A stretch of DNA of 34,001 nucleotides from Saccoglossus kowalevskii (Eukaryota; Hemichordata; Enteropneusta; Harrimaniidae): the NCBI RefSeq assembly GCF_000003605.2, contig NW_003123412.1, forward strand, positions 360,164 through 394,164, given 5' to 3'. The position numbers and the translations under genes were made by a program. A model generated the notes under the pieces. It searched no databases. It had not been told where the DNA came from and saw only the letters and a list, made by a program, of their open reading frames with translations. Shown in pieces: positions 1 to 12,845 of the stretch (position 1 is the first letter of the stretch; each line of letters begins with the position of its first letter).

Positions 1-332
1 AATGAGTGTTGTGACATGTGGCAAATGTCCAACTGTCTTGGTTAATAAGATTGGCTATATTTCAACTAGAAACAGGTAAACCAGTATATCTGTATGTACG
101 AAGCCAGTGAATGTTATTCAAGCCAAAGAAACTGCATCTATTTATATAAATACACATGGACAGAGAATATTTTCTTGGAGCACTAAATGTGACAATTGCC
201 CTACTGTCTGTGATAAATATTCCACACCAGCTACATAGTGCCCGACGAGGAGTTGGGTAGGTAGTGAAGAAAAACATTGACTGAAGCCTGGCAGAGGACT
301 GAAAATAGAAAAACTCTACCACAACAGCAATT

Positions 333-430
333 AGAGCATTATAAGTATCACTTCCCTGTCAAATTAGTGGTTCATGCTTATTTGAATCTGAACATAACAG
401 GCCAATTCTATCACACCTTGCTAGGCCTGA
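333..430 (+). repeat. Dispersed repeat, copy 1 of a pair
   Basis: About 98 bp that aligns in the same orientation with 858-955. Shared blocks include the opening CATTATAAGTATCAC, the central AAATTAGTG/AAGTTAGTG, and TATTTGAATC before an ATCACACCTTGC/ATCATACCTTGC end. The two copies are diverged, so this is an old repeat family or local duplication. No terminal inverted repeats were seen. Confidence 0.6.
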
Positions 431-476
431 ACTTCCATCCAATCAGAGCATTCCAAATGAACATGATTCTCCACAA

Positions 477-490
477 TACTAGAGGGCGCT
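477..490 (+). promoter_or_regulatory. CTCF-like motif
   Basis: TACTAGAGGGCGCT matches the core of the bilaterian CTCF consensus (CCASYAGRKGGCRS) over its AGRKGGC part, in forward orientation. The match is to a short motif only, and binding is not implied. Confidence 0.25.
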
Positions 491-857
491 CTGACCAAAA
501 AATTATCTAAATAAAAAGAACTGATATATATATATATATTTATTTGATCCCAGTATATAAATACGGACAGAAACACACTGAATGTCGACCAGTTGTACCT
601 AAACATCTATCACGGCTTACATAAAAAAACACACAAGCATATTGATACAGTCAATATGCAAAGCAAATAATAGCCATAATAAACATAAAACAAAAACAAA
701 AACACAGGCATATAAATAATCCGCAGTAAAGCGAGATAAATCAACGTGAATGCAGCCATTATCTTATGGAGATATCACAGGTTATAACACCCCTAATTTT
801 AAAAATGACAGGTATAATTTAAAACTCACTCACAAGAATAGTTTAAACAGCTTGCTG

Positions 858-955
858 CATTATAAGTATCACATCCATGTAAAGTTAGTGATTCTTGTAT
901 ATTTGAATCCGAGCAAGCAAATTATATCATACCTTGCAATGACTAAGGCTTGGTC
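858..955 (+). repeat. Dispersed repeat, copy 2 of a pair
   Basis: Diverged direct copy of 333-430. The 76-codon open frame across it (750-980) has no counterpart in the other copy and is not treated as a gene. Confidence 0.6.
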
Positions 956-1286
956 ATCGGGAAAATACACATTTGGATGACAGTTCTAGTAAAAAACAGT
1001 ACACGAAATGCAGCATAACATCCTGTCGGTATAGGGTACTATGACCCCCTCCCCTCACGAGTATTAAACTTATTTGTCATATCAAATGAATATACATGTT
1101 TCAGAACGGTAGTACAATTTAGACATTTCTAATATGTGGGTGTATCGTTTTACTTGAAGTAGCAAAATGTGTTTCAAGCATATAATTGAAGTAAAATATG
1201 AACCTACTCAGTCTTTTTTTTCACAGTGAAACAGACAATCATAATATGGAGCTTGGAGAAGAGTGTCATCTCCATTAACTTTTAAG

Positions 1287-2619
1287 CAAGTTCCGAAATC
1301 ACAACACTCATTGTCATCATTCGGTGGAGGCTACTATTTACGATTCATCGGATTATTTCATGCTAGACCAGTTCCATCGAAAGTTGAATACTATGACTGG
1401 ACAAGGTTTGACAGAGGTAAATCTCGTACAGCCATAGAATGACGAGGGTAGGGGCAGCAAGTGATGTAATTTAAGTGGTAATGATATCATTAAGCTGGTT
1501 TCAAATGTAAACATTTCACCACAGCAAATATAAATACATTTGCAATCGGCGCCAATCTCACGAGTATCAATTTTGAGTATCAGTAAAGTCGACATCGGAG
1601 CTAAACAGTGATTCCACATTTTCCAATATTTTTTAACGAAATTCGAAATGTGATTTTTGATATTCCAATGCATTACAAGAATTCCTGGCAGTGTACAATT
1701 ACTTGAACAAGTTGTAATGATTGCTCACAATAAATTTTTAGTATATAATATTAATCTTGATTAATTTATCCAGGCTCAAGAAACAAAGGTGCACGTATAC
1801 TCATGGCTATCAGAAAAAACAAGGTTGTAACATACCCAGTTAGTGATATTATAGAGGTAGGCTGTTTTCTTACATTTTGAAGGTTGGTCAACAGTGGTAC
1901 CTTATTCACCGACGCATTGTATACCACGTAATTTAACATGTGTGCCATTTATGAGATACTCCATATTGCTCCATCCCAAACAAATCAATTAGCGAGTTAC
2001 GCAGTTCAATTTGGACAGCCATATTTCATTTGACGACCTAGAATGTGCTTCCGAAAAAGAATTTGGCAACTTGTGTTGGTTATGGTACATGTATTCCCTT
2101 CATGGAATGTTAGTATTGTGCGCAACTAACCTGGTGATTTGCATTATCCCTTGTATAAAGGTCAGTTAAGTAACAGTGACTACTTGTTACCTAGATCAAC
2201 TCTTAATATGTAAATAAAGCTAGTAATATTTCATAAATACCACTTCGTTACCAACTAGACTTGGTACGCAACTACAGGCCTTTTCATGAAACTAGGCTTT
2301 GTGACGTTTCAAAAGTGTGGCCTAGAAGGTTTAGTCACTAATCAACATTGATTTCATTATCATTTACGTGATTGGTTGTCAGTCTGCCAAACAAATGTTG
2401 AGCAATCCCAGACATGCTAATAATAAAATGTTAACTTTAATTTATTAACATTTCTACATTTCTTTGTATGAACTTTTTCAGAACATTCAAGATTACCAGA
2501 GAACAACCAATGGTAACATAGTTACCCATCCATCAGACTATCAGGATTCCAATATTCTAGACAATATACTTTCTATGCACGATTCTGGTATATATTCAGC
2601 TTTATTCCGACTTTTATAA
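1287..2619 (+). CDS. 3' end of an unrecognised plus-strand gene (three candidate exons)
   Basis: Three plus-strand exons fit together in phase: 1287-1416 (ends phase 1 at AGAG|GTAAAT), 1774-1856 (acceptor TTTATCCAG, 2 + 81 nt, donor GAG|GTAGGC) and 2482-2619 (acceptor CTTTTTCAG, 46 codons including the TAA stop). AATAAA follows six bases after the stop. The joined tail contains YYLRFIGLFHARPVPSK, then SRNKGARILMAIRKNK, then HDSGIYSALFRLL at the C-terminus. I do not recognise the family and see no signal peptide or obvious domain. It would end tail-to-tail with CMTR2. The first exon's acceptor is weak (ACTTTTAAG|CAAG). A second frame is also open through the first two exons (containing YDSSDYFMLDQFHRK), so the frame choice rests on the longer last exon and the poly(A) signal. 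Confidence 0.38.
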
Positions 2620-2624
2620 TGTAA

Positions 2625-2630
2625 AATAAA
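2625..2630 (+). terminator. Poly(A) signal of the plus-strand gene
   Basis: A canonical AATAAA six bases after the TAA stop at 2617-2619. The closeness to the stop is unusual but seen in compact 3' UTRs. Its meaning depends on the tentative gene model upstream. Confidence 0.4.
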
Positions 2631-3755
2631 CTTAATTGTTCATATCCCAGAGTGCTTAGTGCTTGTTAGTTTAAACGGAATGATGCAAAATTAATATATT
2701 CAGGTTAATGAAAAAAGTACTTTAAAACTGAACTGATAAATTGGTACTTTTTGGAAAGAAGCACAATTATCTACACCAACATGCATGTACAAGTTTGAAG
2801 ACATTTGTACAAAAAGTTGAGAACATGTACAAAATCTTTTTTCTATGTCAGCAACCAAAAATATACACTATATAAATACATACCCTTGTACTTTGAGGTT
2901 TGTATGATAATATAGAGAATTAAGAAATAACTCATCAGCCATCTCAGCTGAATGTTCCATCCAACATTTAGGAGTACTTCCAACAAACATTTACTCAAAA
3001 ATATGTGAGAAGACATGAAAGTTTCTTACATTCGAATCATTGCACTGCAATGTTCAAAATAAATATTTACATATTTTAGGGGAACATGCAAAAAGTGGTC
3101 ATTGTTTTAAACTATCAGCATGTGACCCTGTTTTATGAAGACGGTCAATTCTAAATGTGCCAAAGTGCATACATTCTTCTTGATAAACTAACAGGTCACA
3201 ATCTTCCAATTAAAATAAATAACTTGTTGTGGCATTTTACAATGGTCAACATGCAAAGGCATATCAGCTTTAATTGAAACTTAAATTGTATACTGGTACA
3301 TAAATACAATTCTTTTGACCATAGTAAAATCTGTTGAAATGGTCGAAAATAAAAAAGTGATACTTAAAACCATTGAAGCAATAATAGGAGATCTCTTTGC
3401 CGAGTTTAAAAAATAGCAACAATTAATTAAACTAAACAAAATGTGCTTCACTTTGACTGCACATTAAATATCTTTAAAATAACTAAGAATGATATTCGCA
3501 TATTCTCCAATGAAATCAAATGCAGATGCTCTAAATTAGCAAACATAAAATAAATATTCTGTATCAAAAATCATTTAAAACTGGAATATCTTTGTATGAA
3601 TATGAGCAAAATATAGTCTTTACAGAAATATTGTGGGTTTTTACCCATTGAAATCATAAGTTAGAAAAAGCATGCACACTACATTGATGGAGATAAGAAA
3701 GTAGCTTCTACTAATGTCGCTTTTCTGATCATTTCTTGTAGTGAATTCAATTAAT
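2631..3755. other. CMTR2 3' UTR / tail-to-tail intergenic region
   Basis: About 1.1 kb of AT-rich DNA between the CMTR2 stop codon (3756-3758) and the plus-strand gene's poly(A) signal. No coding exon or inverted-repeat element was recognised. The CMTR2 poly(A) signal must lie here or further left. Minus-strand ATTAAA-type hexamers exist (for example near 3271), and TTTATT (minus AATAAA) occurs at about 2602 inside the plus-strand last exon. I cannot choose between them. Confidence 0.4.
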
Positions 3756-6700
3756 TCATTCATTCTTTCCTTGAAATGTCCTTTCCATATAAACTGTGTT
3801 ACTAGTCTGAATCTTCAATAAATGGTCATTGATTTTCACAACAGTCTTATAAAATGAATATTCTGAAAAAAATTTGAATAAAATGAATATTATAAAATGA
3901 ATATTCTGAAAAAAACATTCTGGTTGTGGAATGCATTTATTCCAATCACGATTACATTGCAATTGCATCGTACATTTTAACCACCACAGCAATCATCTAA
4001 GCTTACTCTGGGCAATCACAAACATCGTCAAGTAAATGCTATGATCGCCTTGAATGCAACAAAATACAATTACCATTGCTGCCAGCTCATACTTTGTTAG
4101 TTTCTTGTGAAAAATAAAGACTTGTTGCATGACGTTTTGATAACTGCAAGTAAACTTAGAAAGAACTCTCGCATGCTGGGGGCATCAATTCAAAATTTAA
4201 GATTAGCCTTTCAAACATGAAGCTTGGTAACTAATATTTGTCTGCTATTTGAGATTTGAGACATTTTGAAGTTTATAAAACTTACAGAAAATGCATTTGA
4301 TTTTACATCTGTGGTTTTCAGTCCAATTGACTAAAAGCAACCTCTACCACAAGGTCAATTTAAATCAAATTTTTGAGATATCAGAATTGGCTAATAATTA
4401 GATAATACATATGCATTTTTTCCATTATTAAACTAATCATGTCTGTTGATTACCCCAGAGCATCTGTCAAAATTTCAATAAAATGTGATGATTATGCACA
4501 TTATGCAAATTAGACAATTAGTAAGCTTGATTTTCAATCCAAAACTAATCAGGTCTTTATAATTGTTCCCATAATACATACTAAGCTTATTGATATGCAA
4601 TAATTGGTTTTTGAGACTTAGGTACAAAATTTGGTAGTTGTAAGGCAATTTAAGCAATTATTATGCATAGATTTCAGTCCCAAACTATTTAGGTTTGTGT
4701 ATTATGCAAGTTAAGTAATTAATATGAACAGATATTTTGAAAATTTACTAATTATGCAAATAAGGAGAATAACATGCACAGATTTTTACCCACAACTAGT
4801 CAGAGCATCTATATACCATGTTTCATAAAAATCCATTGAGTGGTCCTTAGGTATCAGTGAAGCAGTAAAGGAACAGCTAAAAATTGGCGAATTATCATGC
4901 AAATTAGGTAATTAATGTGCATGGATTTAAAGCAAAAGCTAATCAAATTTGCATATTAGCGAAGAGCATCTATACATCAAGTATTATCAAAAACCAACAT
5001 AATTCTTGCGATATCAGTGGAACAGACACACACACACACGTCTTCCAATCGTTGTGACGACACATATTGGATCGACTTAATATACCGGTAGTTGCATCAT
5101 GTATTGATTAAATTGTGACTATATAGGGTTGCGTTTTTATTGAAGTTTAATCAAATTCAATTACAATGCAATTGCATTTTAATTCACGTTTAAATAAAAA
5201 AAATTTAACAAAGTAGAAATAACATCATACATCCTGTGACTTAACAAAAATATTTGCGAAGCTTATTGTAGGTATGGTAGAATATAATTATATTAATATA
5301 ATATAAATTGTACTACCCCTTCCCCCTTTACCAACCCTAAGCTCTGCAAACTTGACTTAAATTCAATTAAATATTAATATAAATTATGAAAATAGTGAGG
5401 GTCATCACTCGGTAGGTGGTGTGATGTTAAATGCGAGTCGTCACAAAATTAATAAGACAAACGTGTATATGCACGCACACAGGCATGTCTTACTGTCATT
5501 GTAACACACTTTTAATATAGTTAAATTAACTTTTAATAAAGTTGCAATATGAACTCTATTAAAACGCATTCCTATATAGAATTGCGTTTTAATTAAGTTT
5601 AATTAAATAAAAGTTGAATATCCCGTGACTGAACATAGAAATGTTTGTGAAGCTTACATGTAGGTTTAGTAATGGGGGAAGGTATGGTACAATTATATTA
5701 ATATTTATATAAATTGAACCATACCTTTCCTCTTTACTAAACCTAAGCTTCACAAACTTGACTTAAATTCGATTAAGAATTAATACAAGTTATGAAAATA
5801 GTCAGGGCCGTCACAATATAGGTCATGTCGTCACAAGTCTGTGTAAAGTTATTGAAGTCATCACAATGTTACCACACACAAGCACTAACTTCACAGACTT
5901 ACATTAGTAAAATCACAAACAATATTACACAATCCCTCACAATAACCTACCATATAAACACTTCATAGGCAAAATTTCCAAGACATAATTTTCTTCATTA
6001 TTTGCTTTTTGTTTTATAATATCTTCAGAATGAGTAAGTAAATCCTTTAAAAAAAAGAAATAAAAATAAAGTAACTAGTGAGTACCTAACGAGGTTCAAA
6101 TACAATTGACAATTACGTTATGGGCATCATACTTTGTTATTGGCTATTGCAATCAGGAAACAGGACAGGATGGTAAACAAAAATTGGGTTATCATACAAC
6201 TTTGAGATACATTGTTATGGAAAACTGGCAAAGTTGGCCAAGGCTTATACATGTATTGTGATATTTCTTCATATCACAATATTTTACAGTGACATTGCAT
6301 TATTATTGATACAAAAATGACAGAATTTAGTGAGTTCTCATTATCATCAACTATTATGATAGTATTTTTTTTATAAACAATGGGAGATCTCCCACAATGC
6401 ACTGCATATATGAGCAGATCATGCCGAGTAGTGACAAACGGTAATAAGCACTGAAAAATGACATAACATAACCAAGTTCTTTCGTAAATAACCACTTCTT
6501 GTTTAGTACAAGGCATGGAGCAAAACAAACCTGAGTGAATTCATCATTTGGATTGTAATTATCACAAACAACAATACATTCAGCTGGGTAAGACGACAGA
6601 ACATGTACTTTAACCTGAAGAGAAAAGAAAATTGTCAATTGTGATACCTAACCATTGCGGCTTCAATGAACTACTGGCATCTATTTAAACACATCACTAA

Positions 6701-9700
6701 CATTTCAAAACATATCCATAACACTTCAAAACACAATCTGTAACGCTTTTAAATTATATTGACATTTTCAATAGGGTTTTGTGAGTGTGCTCATAGTTTT
6801 CATAGACTTTGCTACAATTATGAAATTTAGCATGTCAGATGCCTTATCAGTGACATAATTCATACAAAAAGACAAGAAAATACCTTTTGAAAACTTGCTA
6901 AAAGTATATACAATAGCCCAGTTGAGAATCGTGTTAGAAATGTACTGGTTTTGATAATGAGAGTTCCACCACCATTCAGAGTCTGAGAAGAAAACACAGT
7001 AGTATTACAAATTTAATCTGTATTATTTTATAATGAAGACATGGATAATAGATATTGGAGGGAAAATGTCAATTCTACAGGTCGATTGTTGATATTCTAT
7101 AGAAATCATTCAATAAGACAAATACAAATATTAATTAATAAAGATTTGACTCCAAAATATCAATCTGGTATGTTACAACACACGAATTGACTAGAACAAT
7201 CAGGTTCAGTACTTCTTTGCAGCCAATCAGAAATTGTTTTACAGGCACGCCTTAATTTGTTGACAAATCCCATCAGATAAGAAATGCATAAATGTGATTT
7301 GGATACCCAGTAGTCAATTGGTCAGGCTTAATAAGCAGTGACGCATACACTGATGACAGGAACTGAAAGCAAACAGCCTTGTCCAACATCAGATTTGAAT
7401 TATTGGTGTGAATTAGGGAAACATCTCCATATCCCCTTCAGTTACAAATAATAGCTGTTTATTAATCACCTTCAAAGCAGTGAGAATATAAATCAGTAAA
7501 TTGTTTTTAGTTTCTAGCTCCATACACGAGTGTCCCTTCTCATTACTATTGTAGCATATGATAACAAGCTGTACACATGGCCCATCACAATTGGAACAAA
7601 ATCTAGACAAACAAAAGAATATAGATCCACACTGATTAGTTCATGTCTTCACGAATTATACTGAACTTCAAGCAATTGCCACTATTACATTTGCTCCATT
7701 TGAAGCACCATGTTAATGTCTGCTTCTTGCTGTTGTCTGAGCTCTTTTAAATATTGTTATAGCCACAACAAAGTTATTCTATGGTGCAAGGAACAAGAAC
7801 ATTTTATATATTTTTTTTTTATTTAGCCCTGATCATGGCATTGTCATGTATTTACAATCACCCATCATGAATCTTGCTGTAGGTGAATGCTAAGCAAATC
7901 TATATTCTACTTTTTTAGATCAAACAGATGAACCAGAAACAAACTATATAAAAGTGACTTGAATCACATTTGATTTATTTGTAAACATCTCAATAACACT
8001 TCAAATTTGGTGAAATTTTAATCATTTGATAATGGCTGGTTTAGGCATGCCCATTCCATCCTGTTCTAGCAGGAACCTTAGTGGCATTTGAGTGGGCAGA
8101 AGATGAGTGAATGTAAATCATGCATAGAATAAATTCGTTGTTGTACCATCAGTATGTGTTTTTCTTGGTGACCTGTTTTAGTTTGTATTTATGCAAACCT
8201 GACTGCGGGGCTGCTCAAGTGAATTTGAACAAGAACTGTTCTCATGCATACCCTACAGTAACTAGTTTAATTTAGGATTGGCAGAGCCAAACAGGAATGG
8301 GACAGAAAAAGGGACAGTTTTCTCTCAAGGAAACAAAACTCTCTTAAAGTAAACAATGGCCAGTCAACTTTAGTATCATTATAAAAAGTAGATTTATCAT
8401 CATATTTAGAACTGATAAAGCCTTGTTATACTATGACAAATGTGAATATTGGAATACCATAACTTAAATAAAAAAGCGCAAACAAATTAATAATGAAAAC
8501 TGTTTCTAGATGCTATATATTCACTAGATAAATGCATTAATGAAAGCAACTGTACTCAAGATTATAACCCATGTTGCACATAGGAAGTTTGATTATCTTT
8601 TGTCTCAGTCAGGAATTGCATGACTTTTTTTACAGACTATAAGTACATGTACCTTAGAAGTGAGAAAGGATTAACTTTGACATCAGATTCGCCTACTTCC
8701 TGGTCTTTCTCAAATGGATTAATCACTGTCAATTGATTTTTAGTGCAGTCTTCTGATAGCAACCAATCAAGTAATTGCTTGGAACACAGTGCAATACACT
8801 CTATAGTAGACTCTTGGAATTTCTGAAAGAACAACATAAAGTAGTTGCTTGGAACATAGTGCAATACATTTTTGTACATTTTATAGTAGACTCTTGGAAT
8901 ATCTGAAAGAACAACATAAAGTAGTTGCTTGGAACATAGTGCAATACATTTTTGTACATTTTATAGCAGACTCTTGGAATATCTGAAAGAACAATATAAA
9001 GTAGTTGCTTGGAACATAGTGCAATACACACTATAGTAGACTCTTGGAATTTCTGAAAGAACAACATAAAGTAGTTGCTTGGAACACAGTGCAATACACT
9101 ATTATAATAGTAGACTCTTGGAATTTATTAAAGAACAATATAAAGTAGTTGCTTGGAACACAGTGCAATACACTCTATATTAGACTCTTGGAATTTCTGA
9201 AAGAACAATATGAAGTAGTTGCTTGGAACACGGTGCAATACACTATAGCAGACTAAGGGAATTATATAATACACTATAGTAGACATCTGAAAAAAAAGTT
9301 ACCAACAGGTCATTATATTGTGTGTTATATTGCACCATTTACTTTATTTGGCCAGAACAAAGGTGGTAACACCAAAATTTACTGATCATGAAAACCATCC
9401 TATCAACCTCCTTGCAATATGGTAATTATTCCTAGGAATATTGCCAGTCAGGTTTGTTTTAGTTTTGCTCATTGGCAAAACCATTTTCAAATGAGATTGA
9501 TGAATTTGTTGGATTAGAATTTTTACTTACATGCATGACATTTTCTACTTCAAATTGTACAATCTGAAAAATATTTCCTTCTTTCTTTTCATCACAACTT
9601 GACAACAGTTCCACCATGGCCCCTTTATTTTCTGGCTTGAAAATCTGTCAACGAACAATCTTGTCATTATTCATAACCAATTGGTAGCATTCAACAGTTA

Positions 9701-12700
9701 ATTACAATGCAGTCATATACAGCCAAACCTATAAAGTTATTATGAGAATACAGCAAAGTATGCACGAAGGCAGTACAGTGATCATGTCTACCAATGTGTA
9801 GCGGAGATCAATGCATTACTGTATGGCCCGAGTACATACTTTGCTGTATTCTTATGATAACCTTATTATTAAATCATATTATCTCTGTAGTGATAATTAC
9901 GCACACACTGGAATTGAGTCCCAAGCAACGATAACACATGCTAAAAACACAAAGGCTCATGAGTATACAATTGTTTGTAAACAATGACACACTATGGCCA
10001 TCTGACACGTGCGCAGGAGACGACTCCCCCGCTTTAAGTATATGGTGGATAATAATGTTGCTTGTCAGTGTTCTGTGATAACATGCTGCAACACCTTTGG
10101 TTTGAATTGAATGTGGTTCTCAAATGCAACCTTGTAGAACTAAAATACAAGTTTCAATACCTGAGCTGTATCCTGAACTTTATTTAAGTTTTCCAACAAT
10201 TTAGGATGGCAGAATCTGGAGCTGTGTATTTCTTGTATTGGTTTTCCTTTCAGAATTTCCAGTTTTGAGAGCATATTATTATCTGGTGATGTCTACAAAT
10301 AAAATACAAAGGCATATTATGAATGACAGAACAAGTTAGAAGTCAATCATAACCACATCTCTGGCATCCATTCAAAGTGTTGTTTTGATCTATGGACATC
10401 AATAAAAATATTGTTTGTTTTTTTTCAGAAATTTATAATGTTCTGAGTGATGACAATACTCACATTCAACTACGTAATTTTGACACCATAAACTTTTCGT
10501 CACTGAAGGGCATGACTTTGGAATGATGTACTTGCATATTACTAAATTGAATGTTAAATGCGTCAAATCAACACAAATGTCCAATTATTGGTATCAACTA
10601 AAATCAGGAACTGAACTTGTGTCAGTAACTTTATTGATATAACTGCTTTGAATTACAAACAAATCACTGTGGTGTTTGAGGCACTTCATGAGGGCAAGAA
10701 ATTATGCTTACATGTAGTTTATATAGTTTTCCAATCTGATTAAAATAAGATCATAGTTTTTTTTTTGTGTATTTATTTTATTTTGATCTAAGTATTTATT
10801 TTTTTAAGTTTTGGTAATTATGAAAGGCGGAATTAAAAAAAAAATCACAAAATTAAAATCAAAATAATAAANNNNNNNNNNNNNNNNNNNNNNNNNNNNN
10901 NNNNNNNNNNNNNNNNNNNNNNNNNNNNNNNNNNNNNNNNNNNNNNNNNNNNNNNNNNNNNNNNNNNNNNNNNNNNNNNNNNNNNNNNNNNNNNNNNNNN
11001 NNNNNNNNNNNNNNNNNNNNNNNNNNNNNNNNNNNNNNNNNNNNNNNNNNNNNNNNNNNNNNNNNNNNNNNNNNNNNNNNNNNNNNNNNNNNNNNNNNNN
11101 NNNNNNNNNNNNNNNNNNNNNNNNNNNNNNNNNNNNNNNNNNNNNNNNNNNNNNNNNNNNNNNNNNNNNNNNNNNNNNNNNNNNNNNNNNNNNNNNNNNN
11201 NNNNNNNNNNNNNNNNNNNNNNNNNNNNNNNNNNNNNNNNNNNNNNNNNNNNNNNNNNNNNNNNNNNNNNNNNNNNNNNNNNNNNNNNNNNNNNNNNNNN
11301 NNNNNNNNNNNNNNNNNNNNNNNNNNNNNNNNNNNNNNNNNNNNNNNNNNNNNNNNNNNAAAATATTCACGAAAATTAGAGAATTGAAGACATCATCACA
11401 AAATGAACAAATCTGAGAGAGATCCACATGTAGTACCTATATATGTAATATCAAAGCAATCGGACTTGTGGTTTTTAACAAGAAGTCGAAAATATCACTT
11501 TTTACTAAAAACTACAAAAATATTCACCAAAATTAGAGAATTGAAGATATCATCACAAAATGAACAAATCTGAGAGAGGTCCACATGTAGTACCCTATAT
11601 ATGTAGTATTAAAGCAATTGGACTTGCGGTTTTTAACAAGAAGTCGAAAATATCACTTTTTACCAAAAATGATAAAAATATTCACCAAAATTAGAGAATT
11701 AAAGATATCATTACAAAATGAACAATTCTGAGAGAGGTCCACATACAATAACAAAAGTAATAAAAAGATAAAATAAGTTTATAGAATTATAGCACGTACA
11801 ATACATCAGATTTTAATCAGATTGATAGTTTTCCCAATTCAGACAGGTTTACTGCATATCTGGATAAAATCATTGTAAAAGTTCTAATAACATCCTACCT
11901 CATGTTTGAAATGAAAAACTTGATTTTCCTGTAGAATCCATTGATTCACCTGATGATCCATTGATCTCCACCAGTTTTCTGTATCACGTCTGTCATTATA
12001 GGAACCAGTATAGTGAGTCTTCATACTTGTCATCACAAAATATCTCATGTTATACTCCTCCTGAAAGTTGAACATTATATATTACCAAGGATTCATAAAC
12101 TGGAGGTGTAGGCAATGAATTTTGAAGTCACACGAGTTGCGAGATAAGAAAATCGCAAGACAAAGTACATTGAGAAATACAAGAAATGTCCGTAATCGTA
12201 TCAGAATGTATCCTTGCCTAACGTACCATTAGTTGGCAACAACAGATATCTCAACACAAAGTACATTTTGAGAAATACAAATGGAAATGACCATATCCAA
12301 GAACTGTCCGTATCTGTATTCGTGCCTAATGTAGTTGATAAACCATTAAAACTTACCCCCCCAGATTTCCCCCATTTCTACCATATGGCTTTATTTTATG
12401 CTGTTGATCACAAAATCTAGATAAAAAGGTCACCAAACTAATGTCTTACCTTGTATAAATCAGGACATATTCTGTCTTCCACAGATATTGGCTTAATACC
12501 AAAACGTTCCACATACATTCCCAGACAACAGTTTCTAACTTGTTCTATATGGCTTTTCTCCTCATCACTCATATTCTGGTAGAGCCGGATGTTGTTCTTA
12601 ATAGTATCTGTTTGAAAATCTTTGAATAACTTAGCACACTCAATTAGTTGTGATGTAAAGGATTCTGGAATGTCACACTTGGAAAACATAGCTTCGTTTT

Positions 12701-12773
12701 GTCTTGTACTACCTTCAGAGAAAACATAGCAAAACATTGAAGCCTAGAATGTGAATTTATGTTAAAAGAACTG

Positions 12774-12845
<72 letters not shown>

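Larger units (their letters stand above)
1..1286. other. Gene-poor left edge
   Basis: I recognise no gene here. The open frames are short, without splice-site support or recognisable protein sequence. What can be seen is a pair of related repeat copies (333-430 and 858-955), a short TA run near 522-538, and a CTCF-like motif at 477-490. Upstream exons of the plus-strand gene that ends at 2619 may lie here, but I could not identify any. Confidence 0.5.

Noticed and set aside
1353-1673. 106-codon minus-strand frame
   Set aside because: No homology or splice support; the plus strand of the same bases has a better exon-like structure.
6354-6638. 94-codon frame starting MTIFFSLQVKVHVLSS as an independent gene
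   Set aside because: It is CMTR2 exon 11 (6531-6614) plus flanking intron sequence; the Met lies before the acceptor.
8801-9094. 97-codon minus-strand frame with repeated CSKQLL and FQEST segments as a repeat protein
   Set aside because: It is read-through of the exon 8 derived array and ends in a stop; only the proximal unit belongs to CMTR2.
10804-11427. 207-codon minus-strand open frame
   Set aside because: Most of it is translated N from the assembly gap; the real bases at its edges are AT-rich repeat.
12644-12844. Tyr-Ile repeat peptide
   Set aside because: It is a translated (AT)n microsatellite.
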